Shown here in pieces: positions 1-8,755 of a stretch of DNA of 63,703 nt (position 1 is its first letter; every line of letters begins with the position of its first letter). The stretch is from DASZYT01 sp035545275 (lineage in GTDB: Bacteria > Patescibacteriota > Saccharimonadia > Saccharimonadales > UBA4665): the NCBI GenBank assembly GCA_035545275.1, contig DASZYT010000007.1, positions 1 to 63,703 on the forward strand. The letters run 5' to 3'. Both the position numbers and the translations under genes were made by a program. The notes below the pieces were generated by a model. The model saw nothing but the letters and a program-made list of their open reading frames with translations. It searched no databases and was not told the origin of the DNA.

Positions 1-259
1 TGTGGCTGATATCAAAATATCCGTGGGTTTGGCGCTTGGTTTGTTCGCACAGCTCTAGCACATGCTTCATTTCGTCGCTCCACTTTTCTTTGGGTAACCC
101 GCGGTTGATACGTGATATCTCACTGCTTGGTTTGTACGTGCTATACCGTTTATCGACTTGTGTAAAATAATCAAATGCAGCTATCAGTGGAGCTTCAGAG
201 GCCGTATCGACCACCTCCACGGTTATTGGCATACCCATAATGAGTTTGGTATCTTTCAC
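1..259 (-). CDS. apbE: FAD:protein FMN transferase (ApbE), N-terminal part, cut by window edge
   Basis: The minus strand reads from a GTG at 259 and runs off the left edge without a stop. The translation starts VKDTKLIMGMPITVEVVD and continues with VDKRYSTYKPSSEISRIN and GYFDIS. These match the N-terminal ApbE block: the MG(T/M)PI strand, the FxxVDxRYSTY helix and the NxG...FDIS segment. ApbE moves FMN from FAD onto a Thr/Ser of target proteins outside the membrane. The gene starts 9 nt after the stop of the FMN-binding protein, whose SGATFT motif is the expected target, so enzyme and substrate form a two-gene operon. No better start is visible; an internal ATG at the MGMP block is possible. 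The C-terminal half lies outside the window. Confidence 0.85.
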   Translation of the reverse strand, partial: MKDTKLIMGMPITVEVVDTASEAPLIAAFDYFTQVDKRYSTYKPSSEISRINRGLPKEKWSDEMKHVLELCEQTKRQTHGYFDISH

Positions 260-267
260 GCTATGTA

Positions 268-756
268 TTATGCCTGCGACAAAGCGCTTTGTAATGACTG
301 CTGGAACGCCTGGGAGGTGAATGTCGCGCCGGAAATAATCTGTACATTAGCACTTTGCGCCTGGATAGCCTCTTGCTGAAGATAGGGCATGGCTTGTTGG
401 TTGATGTAGACGGAAGTGCTGTGGGTATCGGGGTACTGCAAAAACTTGACGGCCGTGATTTTACCTCCTGAAATGGTGGTCTGCACCTGGACGTTACCAT
501 AGTAGGCATCAGCTACGCTGCCTGTGTAGGTACCGTCCTTAAAGGCAGACGAAGAGTTTCCCGACATGTGGCTCGGTGGTGTCCCGCCGCCTGAGCTTGT
601 CGAGGTGGGTGTACTAGTTGAAGAGCCTGGGCTAGTATTGCCCGTTGAAAGCGAGCTGGGCTTGGCAATGGTCGGGTTCTCGTGCCGGATACCCAGGCTA
701 TAAATAGCAAACACACCCAATATTCCTAGCCCGACAATTGCTTTCTTTACATTCAT
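268..756 (-). CDS. Membrane-anchored FMN-binding domain protein
   Basis: A 162-aa protein. Residues 6-24 form a hydrophobic anchor or signal. A Ser/Thr/Gly/Pro-rich linker follows (about 30-68), then a single FMN_bind domain (about 72-162). The domain begins KDGTYTG and ends with SGATFTS; Thr147 fits the [S/D]GA[T/S]xT flavinylation site that ApbE modifies. Related FMN_bind domains carry electrons outside the membrane in Rnf, Nqr and extracellular electron-transfer systems. Here the domain stands alone on a tether, so it probably relays electrons at the cell surface. Donor and acceptor are not visible. apbE follows directly downstream in the same operon. Confidence 0.85.
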   Translation of the reverse strand: MNVKKAIVGLGILGVFAIYSLGIRHENPTIAKPSSLSTGNTSPGSSTSTPTSTSSGGGTPPSHMSGNSSSAFKDGTYTGSVADAYYGNVQVQTTISGGKITAVKFLQYPDTHSTSVYINQQAMPYLQQEAIQAQSANVQIISGATFTSQAFQQSLQSALSQA

Positions 757-841
757 GCTACATGTACGCCTTTTAGTATTGCCCTATGCTCTCATGGCAA
801 GCTTAATGTTTGCTGAGCTATTAGCCACTATAAAAAGTATA

Positions 842-3070
842 TCAATCCGTGTCCTTAATGCCGAGTTTGTCGTGCAGTTTACGTAAGGGTGCTGGCGCCC
901 ACCAGTTGTATGTATCAAGTAACTTCATACTGGCAGGCACCAGCAGCAGACGCACAAAGAACACATCCACTACAATTGCCACCATCAGCCCAATACCCAC
1001 TTCCTTCATGACGACAATCCTGCCAGAGGCAAAGGCACCGATCACTACCAGGAGTAATAGAGCCGCCGACGTAATGATGCCGCCAGTACGTTGCACGCCC
1101 CATGCAATGGCTTGCTCCACATTGGCATGCTCACTAAAGTGCTCTTTGACCCGCGAAAAAAGGAAAATAGCGTAGTCCATCGATAACCCAAAAGCCAACG
1201 AAAAGATGATGACCGGTTGGGTCGCATCGATGCCGCCTTCAGGGGTAATGTGCAGCCAGCTACTTAAATGCCCCATTTGGAATATCCACACCAGTGCGCC
1301 AAAAGCCGCCGAGAGCGACAGCACATTTAGGATTATGGTCTTCAGCGGTATTACGATGCTCCCAAGCATCAAGAAAAACAGTATCAGCATGGCACCGATG
1401 ATAATGACGACGGCGTATATGCCATAGTGCGCTATGCTGTGCAGCAAGTCTACGAGCTCGGCCGTCTGGCCACCCACATTCAGTGTAAACCCATGTACCG
1501 TTATCGCCCGTAGGCGCGTCACCAAATCCTCGGTTGAGCGGTCGTAGGTGGCCGATGATGGTATCACCTCCACAAGAGTATACGGGCCACTCCTATACTG
1601 CGCCAATGCCGTCTGGGCCAGGGGTGATAGTGGTGGTGTATAGAGCTGGCGATATGCGTTTGCACCACTCACCGTTGGCAAGCTCACAAGACTTCGGACA
1701 GCCTGCACGCCAGGTAAAGCCTCAAGGCGAGTAACGTAGGCATAGAGGCTCGTAAGCGACTGGCCTTCCACCATCGATCCGGCAGTATGGAGTACTACCT
1801 GAATAGGTGCCTTATCGCCCGCTGCAAAGTCGTGTGTCAGTGCCCGGCCCACGGCATAAACATCGCTGCTACGCGGCAAGATACGATAATCCGGATTTGT
1901 GAAATGCACATGCAAAAAGGGGATTCCCGCTACCAGTACGCACGCCAGGGTAACGCCCACTGTGGCTAGTGGCCACCGCATGACGCGGTGACATATCGTT
2001 GCCCACACACCAGGCCCACTCGGGCGCTGGCGCACATGACGAGGTAGCAAAGAGGCTACATGCAGCGCGTTCACGGTAGTTCCCATAATGCCTAGCATGG
2101 CCGGCAAGAAAAATAGCGCGCCCACCATTGCCACCAGCACGGCCGCCGAGCCGCCTACGCCCATACTCCTTAAATACCCCACCGGAAATACTACAAGACC
2201 AGCCAAGGCAATCATGACAGTCAGCCCACTAAACAACACCGTCCGCCCAGCCGTACACAATGTACGGATCAGTGCCGTCTGTTCATCTTCGTTATTTTTC
2301 AGCTCTTCGCGAAAACGGCTGACAATAAACAAACTATAGTCAATGGCCAGTCCCAGTCCCAGCAGGGTAATAAGGTTGAGCACATATACAGACATGTCGG
2401 TGGCATACGACACCAGCCGCGTAATCACAAGTGCCCCGATTATCCCGTAAATGCCTACTGCCAGCGGCATTGCGGCGGCGGCCAGGCTACGAAAAATAAC
2501 AATGAGGAGTACGGCTGTAATGGGAAAGGTGATGTACTCAGCCTTGGTGAGGTCTTGTTTTACATAGGCAGTCGAGGCAGCATTGACGGCCGCCGCACCT
2601 CCGGCTTGCACACGCAGCACGGTGCTCCGTAAGACAGGTTGCAACTGTTGTAGCTCGGTAGCCTGCTGATCGCTTGACCCACGTAGTCCAACCACCGCGT
2701 AGCTTTGGTGACGATCACGCGAAACAAATTGTGGGTCGTTCGTCGAGTAATATGAGGCTACGCTGGTGACAGCCCGGGGTTTCTGCACGGTGTTCAGCAC
2801 ACCTTGCTCCGCCTCACGAAAAGCCGCCGTATCTACAGAAAGATGGTCCGACGAAAATAGCAACACCAACGAATCGCGCCCACCGCCAAATTTTTCGCCA
2901 ACAATAGAAGCCGCCTGCGTTGACGCAGAGCCAGGCACAGCGAACCCTCCTTGGGTCAGACTGCCATACACACCGCTTGCAAAAAAGCCACCCCCGGCCA
3001 TGCCAGCGAGAGCGATAGCTAGTATCCACCACTTAAACCGGTATACGATCCTTGCGTAGTTGTCTAGCAC
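842..3070 (-). CDS. MMPL-family RND transporter
   Basis: A 742-aa protein with the MmpL/RND plan: TM1 near residues 14-34, a large outer loop, a block of five or six TMs (about 175-340), a second outer loop and a second TM block (about 550-720). Each TM block has the signature that precedes the proton-relay region: GLAIDYSLFIVSRFREE in the first half and GLSMDYAIFLFSRVKEH in the second. Family members export lipids or drugs using the proton gradient. The substrate cannot be read here. The gene is monocistronic between the FMN-binding protein and the UPF0104-like gene, both on the same strand but with separate spacers. Confidence 0.85.
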   Translation of the reverse strand: MLDNYARIVYRFKWWILAIALAGMAGGGFFASGVYGSLTQGGFAVPGSASTQAASIVGEKFGGGRDSLVLLFSSDHLSVDTAAFREAEQGVLNTVQKPRAVTSVASYYSTNDPQFVSRDRHQSYAVVGLRGSSDQQATELQQLQPVLRSTVLRVQAGGAAAVNAASTAYVKQDLTKAEYITFPITAVLLIVIFRSLAAAAMPLAVGIYGIIGALVITRLVSYATDMSVYVLNLITLLGLGLAIDYSLFIVSRFREELKNNEDEQTALIRTLCTAGRTVLFSGLTVMIALAGLVVFPVGYLRSMGVGGSAAVLVAMVGALFFLPAMLGIMGTTVNALHVASLLPRHVRQRPSGPGVWATICHRVMRWPLATVGVTLACVLVAGIPFLHVHFTNPDYRILPRSSDVYAVGRALTHDFAAGDKAPIQVVLHTAGSMVEGQSLTSLYAYVTRLEALPGVQAVRSLVSLPTVSGANAYRQLYTPPLSPLAQTALAQYRSGPYTLVEVIPSSATYDRSTEDLVTRLRAITVHGFTLNVGGQTAELVDLLHSIAHYGIYAVVIIIGAMLILFFLMLGSIVIPLKTIILNVLSLSAAFGALVWIFQMGHLSSWLHITPEGGIDATQPVIIFSLAFGLSMDYAIFLFSRVKEHFSEHANVEQAIAWGVQRTGGIITSAALLLLVVIGAFASGRIVVMKEVGIGLMVAIVVDVFFVRLLLVPASMKLLDTYNWWAPAPLRKLHDKLGIKDTD

Positions 3071-3122
3071 TCAGCCATAGTACTGCCGCTGCGCACCAGT
3101 GGAAATGAAAAAATATACTACG

Positions 3123-4112
3123 CTATACGTACTTGCGTCGTAGAGAAATATGGAATAGCAGCAAGCCAGGTACGATTGGCAACCAATAGGTCAGCAATCG
3201 ATACAGCAAAACAGCTGCAAGCGCCACATCGTCCGTACTGCCAAAGCCAACCATGCCAGCCACCAAACCGGCCTCTACACCGCCCAGCCCGCCCGGCGTC
3301 GGCGTGACGGCCGCCGCTGCCATACCCACAGTGCTTATGATGACCACGTCCGCAATCGACAGTCGCGATCCAAGGGCGTGTGCACATACAAAAAAGATAG
3401 CCATGTTACATACCGTTATCCCCACCGAACCCAGCAAGCCGGCCAATAGCGCAGGGATGCGTGTGCTATAACTTTTGAAAGTATGCCCTAAGGCAGCTAA
3501 TTTACGTCGCGCTGACACGAAAAGTTTGCTGGCATATATTATTGTGGCCATGACGGCCAGCACGACCACAGCAATTGCAGCCCGGAGCGCCCACATTTTT
3601 GATGTTGCACCGATATGGAATTGGCTGGCAGGATAAACAATCAGCACTATTGCAAGCAACACGAAATGGCCTACAAAACCCAGAGCATTGTTCATGATGG
3701 CCACACCTGTAGCTTGCACGGTTGTGTGCCGTGAACGATGCAAAAAGGCAGCCTTGATACCCATCCCACCCAGACCGGCCGGCAGTAATCGGTTCGTAAA
3801 ACCACTCGCCCCTTGCACAATAAGCGATCGACTGTAGCGCACCGGCTTAACGGCTAACACCCACAGCACAAATGCCGCCACAAAAAACGTTGCAATCTCG
3901 AGGAACACCGCTAAACTTAACAACAACCAACTGGCCGATCGCAGCAACGACAGACTATGTCTAAATGTAGCAAATTGCGGTACAACTACGTAAAGCAAAA
4001 TAGCCAAGCTGCCCGCTAAAAGCAGGTCACGCCAAGAAAAATGCACGTGCTGCCGAACAGCCTCATGGCTAGAAGTATGGCCCATGTAGTTATTATACCG
4101 CTTATGTTTCAA
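3123..4112 (-). CDS. UPF0104 / LPG-synthase-TM-like integral membrane protein
   Basis: A 329-aa polytopic protein with about eight hydrophobic segments. It has the two family hallmarks of the lysylphosphatidylglycerol synthase TM domain (PF03706): a central GFTNRLLPAGLGGMGIKA stretch and a later TPTPGGLGGVEAGL motif. In MprF this domain flips or moves lipids. Stand-alone copies are often near glycolipid and glycosyltransferase genes and their substrate is usually unknown. No soluble aminoacyltransferase domain is present, so it is not a complete MprF. Its ATG overlaps the stop of the upstream PIG-L gene (ATGA), so the two are translationally coupled and may act on the same glycolipid. Confidence 0.75.
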   Translation of the reverse strand: MKHKRYNNYMGHTSSHEAVRQHVHFSWRDLLLAGSLAILLYVVVPQFATFRHSLSLLRSASWLLLSLAVFLEIATFFVAAFVLWVLAVKPVRYSRSLIVQGASGFTNRLLPAGLGGMGIKAAFLHRSRHTTVQATGVAIMNNALGFVGHFVLLAIVLIVYPASQFHIGATSKMWALRAAIAVVVLAVMATIIYASKLFVSARRKLAALGHTFKSYSTRIPALLAGLLGSVGITVCNMAIFFVCAHALGSRLSIADVVIISTVGMAAAAVTPTPGGLGGVEAGLVAGMVGFGSTDDVALAAVLLYRLLTYWLPIVPGLLLFHISLRRKYV

Positions 4113-4837
4113 CCCGTGACATCAATGCGAAAAAAGGCTTCGGCATATTCACAGTCGGCGACTCTGCCAAGCTCACGGCCAATGTTTTTCATCATGGTTT
4201 GCGTACCGGCCAAGTCGGGCATTTGGCTCTTATGGGCCGCAAGCGCTGCTAACTTTTTATCGAGCGTAGCGGTAATGTCCACGTAAAAATTGTGTTTTTC
4301 AAAATTGATAAGCAGCAGAGTAGTCACTTTGTGAGGGGCTAGTTTTTCCTCCGTAAATAGGTCCGGGAAACTGAGATGATCGCGGGCGAGGGGATACACC
4401 GCATCAAGGGCGGCCTGACCACTCGCCCTATGGTCCGGATGGTTTATAAACCCGCGCTCCACGGCATACAGCATAGACGGGTCCATGGCTATCACCGTAT
4501 CCGGCTTAACGGTGCGGATTACGCGCACAATATCTTTTTTGAGGCCCATAGTTACCTCGAGACCGCCATCTTCGTAGTCCAGGAAAAATACGTCTTTGAC
4601 GCCGAGAAGTTTAGCAGCGACCCGCTGTTCTTTGCGCCGTATTTTGGTTAACTGCTCGGGGCTCAGGGAAGTATCCGCTGTGCCTTTGTTGCCATTGGTC
4701 AGCACAAGGTAATAACAATCTGTCCCAGCCGCCGACCATGCCGCCATACTGCCCGACACACCAAAATCTAAATCATCCGGATGAGCGGCGATACCCAGCA
4801 CCCGCTTCGGTGTAAAAGATTTCACAGTGGACACCAT
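4109..4837 (-). CDS. PIG-L/LmbE family zinc deacetylase
   Basis: I chose the ATG at 4837, giving 242 aa, because homology begins just after it (KRVLGIAAHPDDLDFGVSG). The longer frame to 4936 adds 33 residues with no family resemblance. The zinc motif AHPDD is near residues 18-22 and the second His motif HPDHR near 125-130. Family enzymes remove N-acetyl groups from GlcNAc-containing glycolipids or thiol glycosides, or other amide-linked acyls. The downstream membrane gene overlaps its stop by 4 nt. A divergent membrane-protein gene starts 68 nt away on the plus strand. The substrate is not identifiable. Confidence 0.85.
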   Translation of the reverse strand: MVSTVKSFTPKRVLGIAAHPDDLDFGVSGSMAAWSAAGTDCYYLVLTNGNKGTADTSLSPEQLTKIRRKEQRVAAKLLGVKDVFFLDYEDGGLEVTMGLKKDIVRVIRTVKPDTVIAMDPSMLYAVERGFINHPDHRASGQAALDAVYPLARDHLSFPDLFTEEKLAPHKVTTLLLINFEKHNFYVDITATLDKKLAALAAHKSQMPDLAGTQTMMKNIGRELGRVADCEYAEAFFRIDVTG

Positions 4838-4905
4838 ATAGGTAGTGTACCATTTGGTGGTTAGCCTATTCTCAAAGCCCACTGTGAGAGGTACTATAAA
4901 TTCAA

Positions 4906-5853
4906 ATGACAACGAGCAAAAGCGTGGCCAAAGCAAGGCGGTTGCACCTAAGTAGTACCTTCGTGTCCTACATTATTTTGGTTCTCGCATACCTGATACT
5001 CAACATGGTGATGCCCATCAGCCACACCACACTACATCGCTATCACATACATGTTACGGAGTACCGGTTGCTCATGCTGGGCATCATTCTGCCGCTTATC
5101 GCCATTTGGTTTTCAGCTTTTTACGGCTATGAAAGGCTGCGCGAATACCGCGCAACCATTGCAGGGACTTCCGAGGCGAAAGGTTTCGGGCATATCGCCA
5201 TGGGCTTTGGTTGGCTGGCCTGGGGACTTCCTGTCGCCAGCATCATATCAACCATATTTGGAGGCATTGCAGTAGAGGTTGGTTGGTTTCATACCCCTGC
5301 GGTTATTGTCGACAATTACATATCTCTTGCCATAGCGGTAGGAGCATTTCATTTTATTAGCGCTGGGACACATCGGCTGAGCCCACCCATTGGTAAAACT
5401 CGCTCCGTGCTGGGCGCGCGTTTTTTTGTCCTCTTTTTCATTTTGCTCACCGTATCCTACTGCTATCTCATCACCCAAAACCTGCAGCGGCCCCATCCCA
5501 CGAGCACGGACCCATATCATATTCCTCTATGGGCCGTACTGCTAACGCTCGCTGTACCGTATCTGTACGCCTGGTTTGTAGGGCTGTGGGCTGCACTCGA
5601 GATGAACCTCTATGCCGCAACCACCAGAGGAGTATTTTATAAGCACGCGCTCCGCTACCTTTCGTCTGGGTTGGCTATGGTAGTGGCGTCGTCCATTTTC
5701 ATCCAATACACCTCCTCAGCCTCGCCAAGCTTGAGCGGAGATGCGCTGCGAAGCATTTTATTAATCATCTACGGGCTACTTTTAGTGTACGCTGCAGGCT
5801 TTGCGTTGGTAGCACTGGGTGCACGAAAACTGAAAAAGATTGAGGAAGTTTAA
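4906..5853 (+). CDS. Polytopic membrane protein of unknown function
   Basis: 315 aa with about eight hydrophobic segments, an N-terminal Lys/Arg-rich cytoplasmic start (MTTSKSVAKARRLH) and a charged C-terminus (ARKLKKIEEV). I do not recognise a family. A TATAAA box at 4895-4900 lies 5 nt before the ATG and no Shine-Dalgarno sequence is present, so the mRNA is probably leaderless. The gene heads a run of plus-strand genes leading to a PAS histidine kinase (next start only 3 nt after this stop). It may therefore be a membrane sensor or partner for that kinase, which has no TM of its own; that is inference from position. Confidence 0.6.
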   Translation: MTTSKSVAKARRLHLSSTFVSYIILVLAYLILNMVMPISHTTLHRYHIHVTEYRLLMLGIILPLIAIWFSAFYGYERLREYRATIAGTSEAKGFGHIAMGFGWLAWGLPVASIISTIFGGIAVEVGWFHTPAVIVDNYISLAIAVGAFHFISAGTHRLSPPIGKTRSVLGARFFVLFFILLTVSYCYLITQNLQRPHPTSTDPYHIPLWAVLLTLAVPYLYAWFVGLWAALEMNLYAATTRGVFYKHALRYLSSGLAMVVASSIFIQYTSSASPSLSGDALRSILLIIYGLLLVYAAGFALVALGARKLKKIEEV

Positions 5854-5856
5854 GGG

Positions 5857-6120
5857 ATGGCCTCACACAGTCAAAGCGTGTATCAGCGTGTGGTCAGAAT
5901 TAGTCACCAATACTTTGGGCCTGCGGCCGACCGCTTTATCATACGGCAAGTCCAGAACCATCTGCACAAAAATCCCGAGGACCTCTCGAAGCAGGATCTG
6001 GCTGTCCTTATTGACTGGATTCGTACCGCCGTGGCGCTCTTAACCGAAGATAGTTCCATAGTAGAAGAGTACACCCAAAAACTCGAAGCCCTGGCACACG
6101 AGAAGGAGAGGCCTGCATGA
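5857..6120 (+). CDS. Small hypothetical protein upstream of the PAS histidine kinase
   Basis: 87 aa, mostly charged and probably all-helical: a segment with ISHQYFGPAADRFIIRQVQ and a second with IDWIRTAVALLTEDSSIVEEYTQKLEAL. The gene lies 3 nt after the upstream membrane gene and its TGA overlaps the kinase ATG (ATGA), so it is surely translated as part of this operon. I do not recognise a family. The size and helical pattern would fit a small adaptor or phosphotransfer-type partner of the kinase. His17 is the only histidine in a good helical context; nothing proves phosphotransfer. Confidence 0.6.
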   Translation: MASHSQSVYQRVVRISHQYFGPAADRFIIRQVQNHLHKNPEDLSKQDLAVLIDWIRTAVALLTEDSSIVEEYTQKLEALAHEKERPA

Positions 6121-7256
6121 GCCCGTCTCACAAAGCGGCCTATTTGCAGTCTACGGACAATCAGGCATTCGCTGAGTCACTTTTTGCAAGTATCGGTGAT
6201 GGCGCCATCGCTACCGACGAGTTTGGCAAAATAACGCACATCAATCCGGCCGCCTTGGGCATGCTGGGCTTCCGTGCGTCTGAGCTGCTAGGGCAATGGT
6301 TCCCCAAAAAAATTATCGCCTATTTGCCCGATCAAACACTTATAGAGCTCGTGGATCGCCCCATTACCAAGGCCTTTCTTACCGGGCGCCCAATCTCAGA
6401 AAAGGCGCTGTACCGTAAAAAGGACGGACAACTATTACCCGTGGCCCTTACCGTTTCGCCCATCATCTCCCAGGGGCGGCCCATAGGCGCCATTGAGGTA
6501 TTTCGTGATATCACTCTGGAAGAAGAAGTGGACCGTATGAAAAGCGAGTTTATTTCTCTCGCCTCACACCAACTTCGTACACCACTTTCGGCCATCAAAA
6601 CCTATGCGCACATGCTTCTTGAAGGCTACATGGGCACCATCAACAGCGGCCAAAAACAATCGTTAAAGACCATCGTCGGGGCTGCCAATCGTATGAACGA
6701 GCTCATTAGTACGTTGCTCAACGTTACCCGAATAGAGGCCGGCACGATTGCCATTAACCCTAAATCTACCCGCCTCACACCCCTTATAGAAGAAATACTC
6801 AAAGAGCATGAATTTCAAGCGACTGAAAACAACATCACTCTTTCCTTCAAGCCGCCGGCAGGCTCATCCACCATCACCACCGATCCGGTCATCGTCAAAG
6901 AGGTGCTGGCAAACTTGGTGGGCAACGCCATCAAGTACACACCACCCAATGGAAGGGTGACCGTCAGCGTGCAGCAGAAGGAAAAAGACATGCTTATACG
7001 TATAAAGGACACCGGGCTCGGCATACCGCAGTTCGCCCAAGACCAGGTGTTTACCAAATTTTTCCGCGCACAAAATGTCGTCCGCAAGGAAACCAGCGGT
7101 ACTGGGCTGGGGCTTTATTTGGTCAAGGGACTCCTTGAGGCCTTGGGCGGCACTATTTGGTTTAGAAGCACAGAAGAGGTTGGCACCACCTTTTACGTTA
7201 CGTTGCCGCGTCGAAATCGACCTGCATCGTCCACCCGTACGAACCACTCGATATGA
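6117..7256 (+). CDS. PAS-domain sensor histidine kinase, soluble
   Basis: 379 aa. A PAS domain at about 18-130 (GDGAIATDEFGKITHINPAA...) is followed by a HisKA domain with H-box SLASHQLRTPLSA (His151), then a HATPase_c domain with N-box NAIKYTPPNG, G1 DTGLGI and G2 GTGLGLYLV. There is no TM or signal peptide, so it is cytosolic or recruited to the membrane. It is coupled to the 87-aa gene by ATGA overlap. A receiver-only regulator starts 87 nt downstream and is the probable partner. A PAS domain beside respiratory genes could sense redox state or oxygen through a cofactor; no cofactor ligand is evident. Confidence 0.9.
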   Translation: MSPSHKAAYLQSTDNQAFAESLFASIGDGAIATDEFGKITHINPAALGMLGFRASELLGQWFPKKIIAYLPDQTLIELVDRPITKAFLTGRPISEKALYRKKDGQLLPVALTVSPIISQGRPIGAIEVFRDITLEEEVDRMKSEFISLASHQLRTPLSAIKTYAHMLLEGYMGTINSGQKQSLKTIVGAANRMNELISTLLNVTRIEAGTIAINPKSTRLTPLIEEILKEHEFQATENNITLSFKPPAGSSTITTDPVIVKEVLANLVGNAIKYTPPNGRVTVSVQQKEKDMLIRIKDTGLGIPQFAQDQVFTKFFRAQNVVRKETSGTGLGLYLVKGLLEALGGTIWFRSTEEVGTTFYVTLPRRNRPASSTRTNHSI

Positions 7257-7343
7257 ATATATCGTGGCTGCATTGTGAAAAATCTTACCATTATCCATAA
7301 ATGGTGTATGTAAGAATAGTGGAAGACAATTAGTGAGGTTGAA

Positions 7344-7733
7344 ATGGCGAATATACTTGTTGTCGAAGACGACAAAGATCTAAATCAAGCGTACAAAATT
7401 ATCCTGGCAAAGGAAGGACACACTGTCGAAGCAGCCTTCAACGGTGAGGAAGCTCTTGAAAAACTTCAAAACTTTCAACCTCAACTCATCCTGCTTGATC
7501 TGCTGATGCCCATTATGGGCGGCTTGGAATTTTTAGAACAATACGACTTACCCCACACCAACCCGAAAGTGAAGGTGCTGATATTCACCAACATGGAGAC
7601 GTCAGCCGACGTCACCAAAGCCTACGACCTGGGCGCGTATCGTTGCATCATAAAATCGTGGACGGCCCCCCAGAATCTTGCCCGCGTGGTCGACGACGCC
7701 TTGGCTGGCAGGCTCCCTGCCGCCAAAACCTAA
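7344..7733 (+). CDS. Single-domain response regulator (receiver only)
   Basis: 129 aa with only a CheY-like receiver: acidic pair Asp9-Asp10, phosphoacceptor Asp52 in LLDLLMP, the Thr of IFTNM and the Lys of IIKSW. No output domain is present, so it must act by protein contact or as a phosphorelay intermediate. A GAGGTTG ribosome-binding site precedes the ATG. It lies 87 nt after the PAS kinase on the same strand and is probably its partner. Confidence 0.9.
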   Translation: MANILVVEDDKDLNQAYKIILAKEGHTVEAAFNGEEALEKLQNFQPQLILLDLLMPIMGGLEFLEQYDLPHTNPKVKVLIFTNMETSADVTKAYDLGAYRCIIKSWTAPQNLARVVDDALAGRLPAAKT

Positions 7734-7784
7734 AATAGCCAACAGCCGCCCGCAGCAGCAATATCGTTTCTAGTCACTATATTT

Positions 7785-8471
7785 TTAGAGTGTGATTTCT
7801 AGCTCGGCAATGAATTGGTCGTTCAGCACATGGTTAAGCTTGGCCACGTCAACTTGATACAACGTATGTTTGCCGTACGAGATAATGCCTGCGGTCTTGA
7901 GCTTGTTTAGCTCGGTAGCAGTAGTTTCGCGGGTAAGGCCCGTCAGATTGGCAAAGTCTTGATGGGTCAGGTTAAGCGACACCTCGACTACGCCCGTGTC
8001 TACTGGCCGGCCGTGTGTCAGGGCCAGATAATGCAGCGTATAGATGAGCTTATCGCTCGCTCTGGAGTGCTGGAGCGCATTGAGGCGCATTGCGGTACCG
8101 AGTTGTACACCTACGTAATGCTCGAGTTCCGAGAAGAGCAACTCCGGAGATGATTTCAAAAACGCAATATATTCTTCGCGTGGCACCACATACAGCTCTG
8201 CGTCCATAAATGCTTCGTAGTAGTACAACGCACTCGGCGCTTTCTGAAATGTCCACGGAGCTGGAAAAATTTCATGGTGAACGATATACCCCACCGGTTT
8301 TTCATCACCGCTGACGCTGATATTATACGATTTTATAATGCCACTTTTAACCACGTAGGTGGAGCGGGGTGCCTCACCCTGGAATAGAATGATTTCACCC
8401 TTCTTAAACGTCTTGACGGGATAGCGCGTCAGGAAGGCATCGAGGCCGGCGTGGGGATCAGACTGTTTCAT
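7785..8471 (-). CDS. Crp/Fnr-family transcription regulator without cysteines
   Basis: 228 aa: a cyclic-nucleotide-binding-type beta roll (about 12-120; GEIILFQGEAPRSTYVVKSG), a long dimerisation helix and a C-terminal winged HTH (about 150-225; LTHQDFANLTGLTRETTATELNKLKTAGII). There is no cysteine in the protein, so it cannot hold the Fe-S cluster of true Fnr. The phosphate-binding cassette of CRP (GE..L....RAA) is not conserved. The effector is unknown. The gene is convergent with the receiver gene. A TAAACT box lies 8 nt before the ATG on its strand. It may control the respiratory genes nearby (inference). Confidence 0.85.
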   Translation of the reverse strand: MKQSDPHAGLDAFLTRYPVKTFKKGEIILFQGEAPRSTYVVKSGIIKSYNISVSGDEKPVGYIVHHEIFPAPWTFQKAPSALYYYEAFMDAELYVVPREEYIAFLKSSPELLFSELEHYVGVQLGTAMRLNALQHSRASDKLIYTLHYLALTHGRPVDTGVVEVSLNLTHQDFANLTGLTRETTATELNKLKTAGIISYGKHTLYQVDVAKLNHVLNDQFIAELEITL

Positions 8472-8553
8472 ATTGCAAGTTTACTCTTATTTATCTCCGT
8501 GTAGTAGTGTAGGTTGGTATATGTACGTAAGGCGATGGTGTGGCCTACCCGGT

Positions 8554-8649
8554 TTATTCTTCGCGTAACCGCGAGTAAAATTCATCAATCTTTTGTCGGT
8601 GTGCGGCTTCATAGGCCTGCATGAGTTCGGTAACACGATTCTGGTTCAT
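8554..8649 (-). CDS. 31-aa small protein with strong ribosome-binding site
   Basis: Minus-strand ORF of 31 codons plus stop, translating MNQNRVTELMQAYEAAHRQK then IDEFYSRLREE. An AAGGAGAGG Shine-Dalgarno sequence lies 3 nt before the ATG, better than that of most genes here. The peptide is predicted to be one amphipathic, highly charged helix. It sits alone between the LCP gene and the Crp-like regulator, with intergenic DNA on both sides. I do not recognise it. The strong RBS and the coding-like composition make it a credible small protein. Confidence 0.55.
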   Translation of the reverse strand: MNQNRVTELMQAYEAAHRQKIDEFYSRLREE

Positions 8650-8755
8650 AAGCCTCTCCTTTTGCATACCATTAGTATGAAGGTTCAAAGGCCACGACAG
8701 CTGTAATTTTTCTTACACCTAACACTTTGAGGTGGCACCATGCAAGCAGGCAGGA

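Noticed and set aside
158..379. Plus-strand 73-aa frame at the left edge
   Set aside because: Lies antisense to apbE and the FMN-binding gene.
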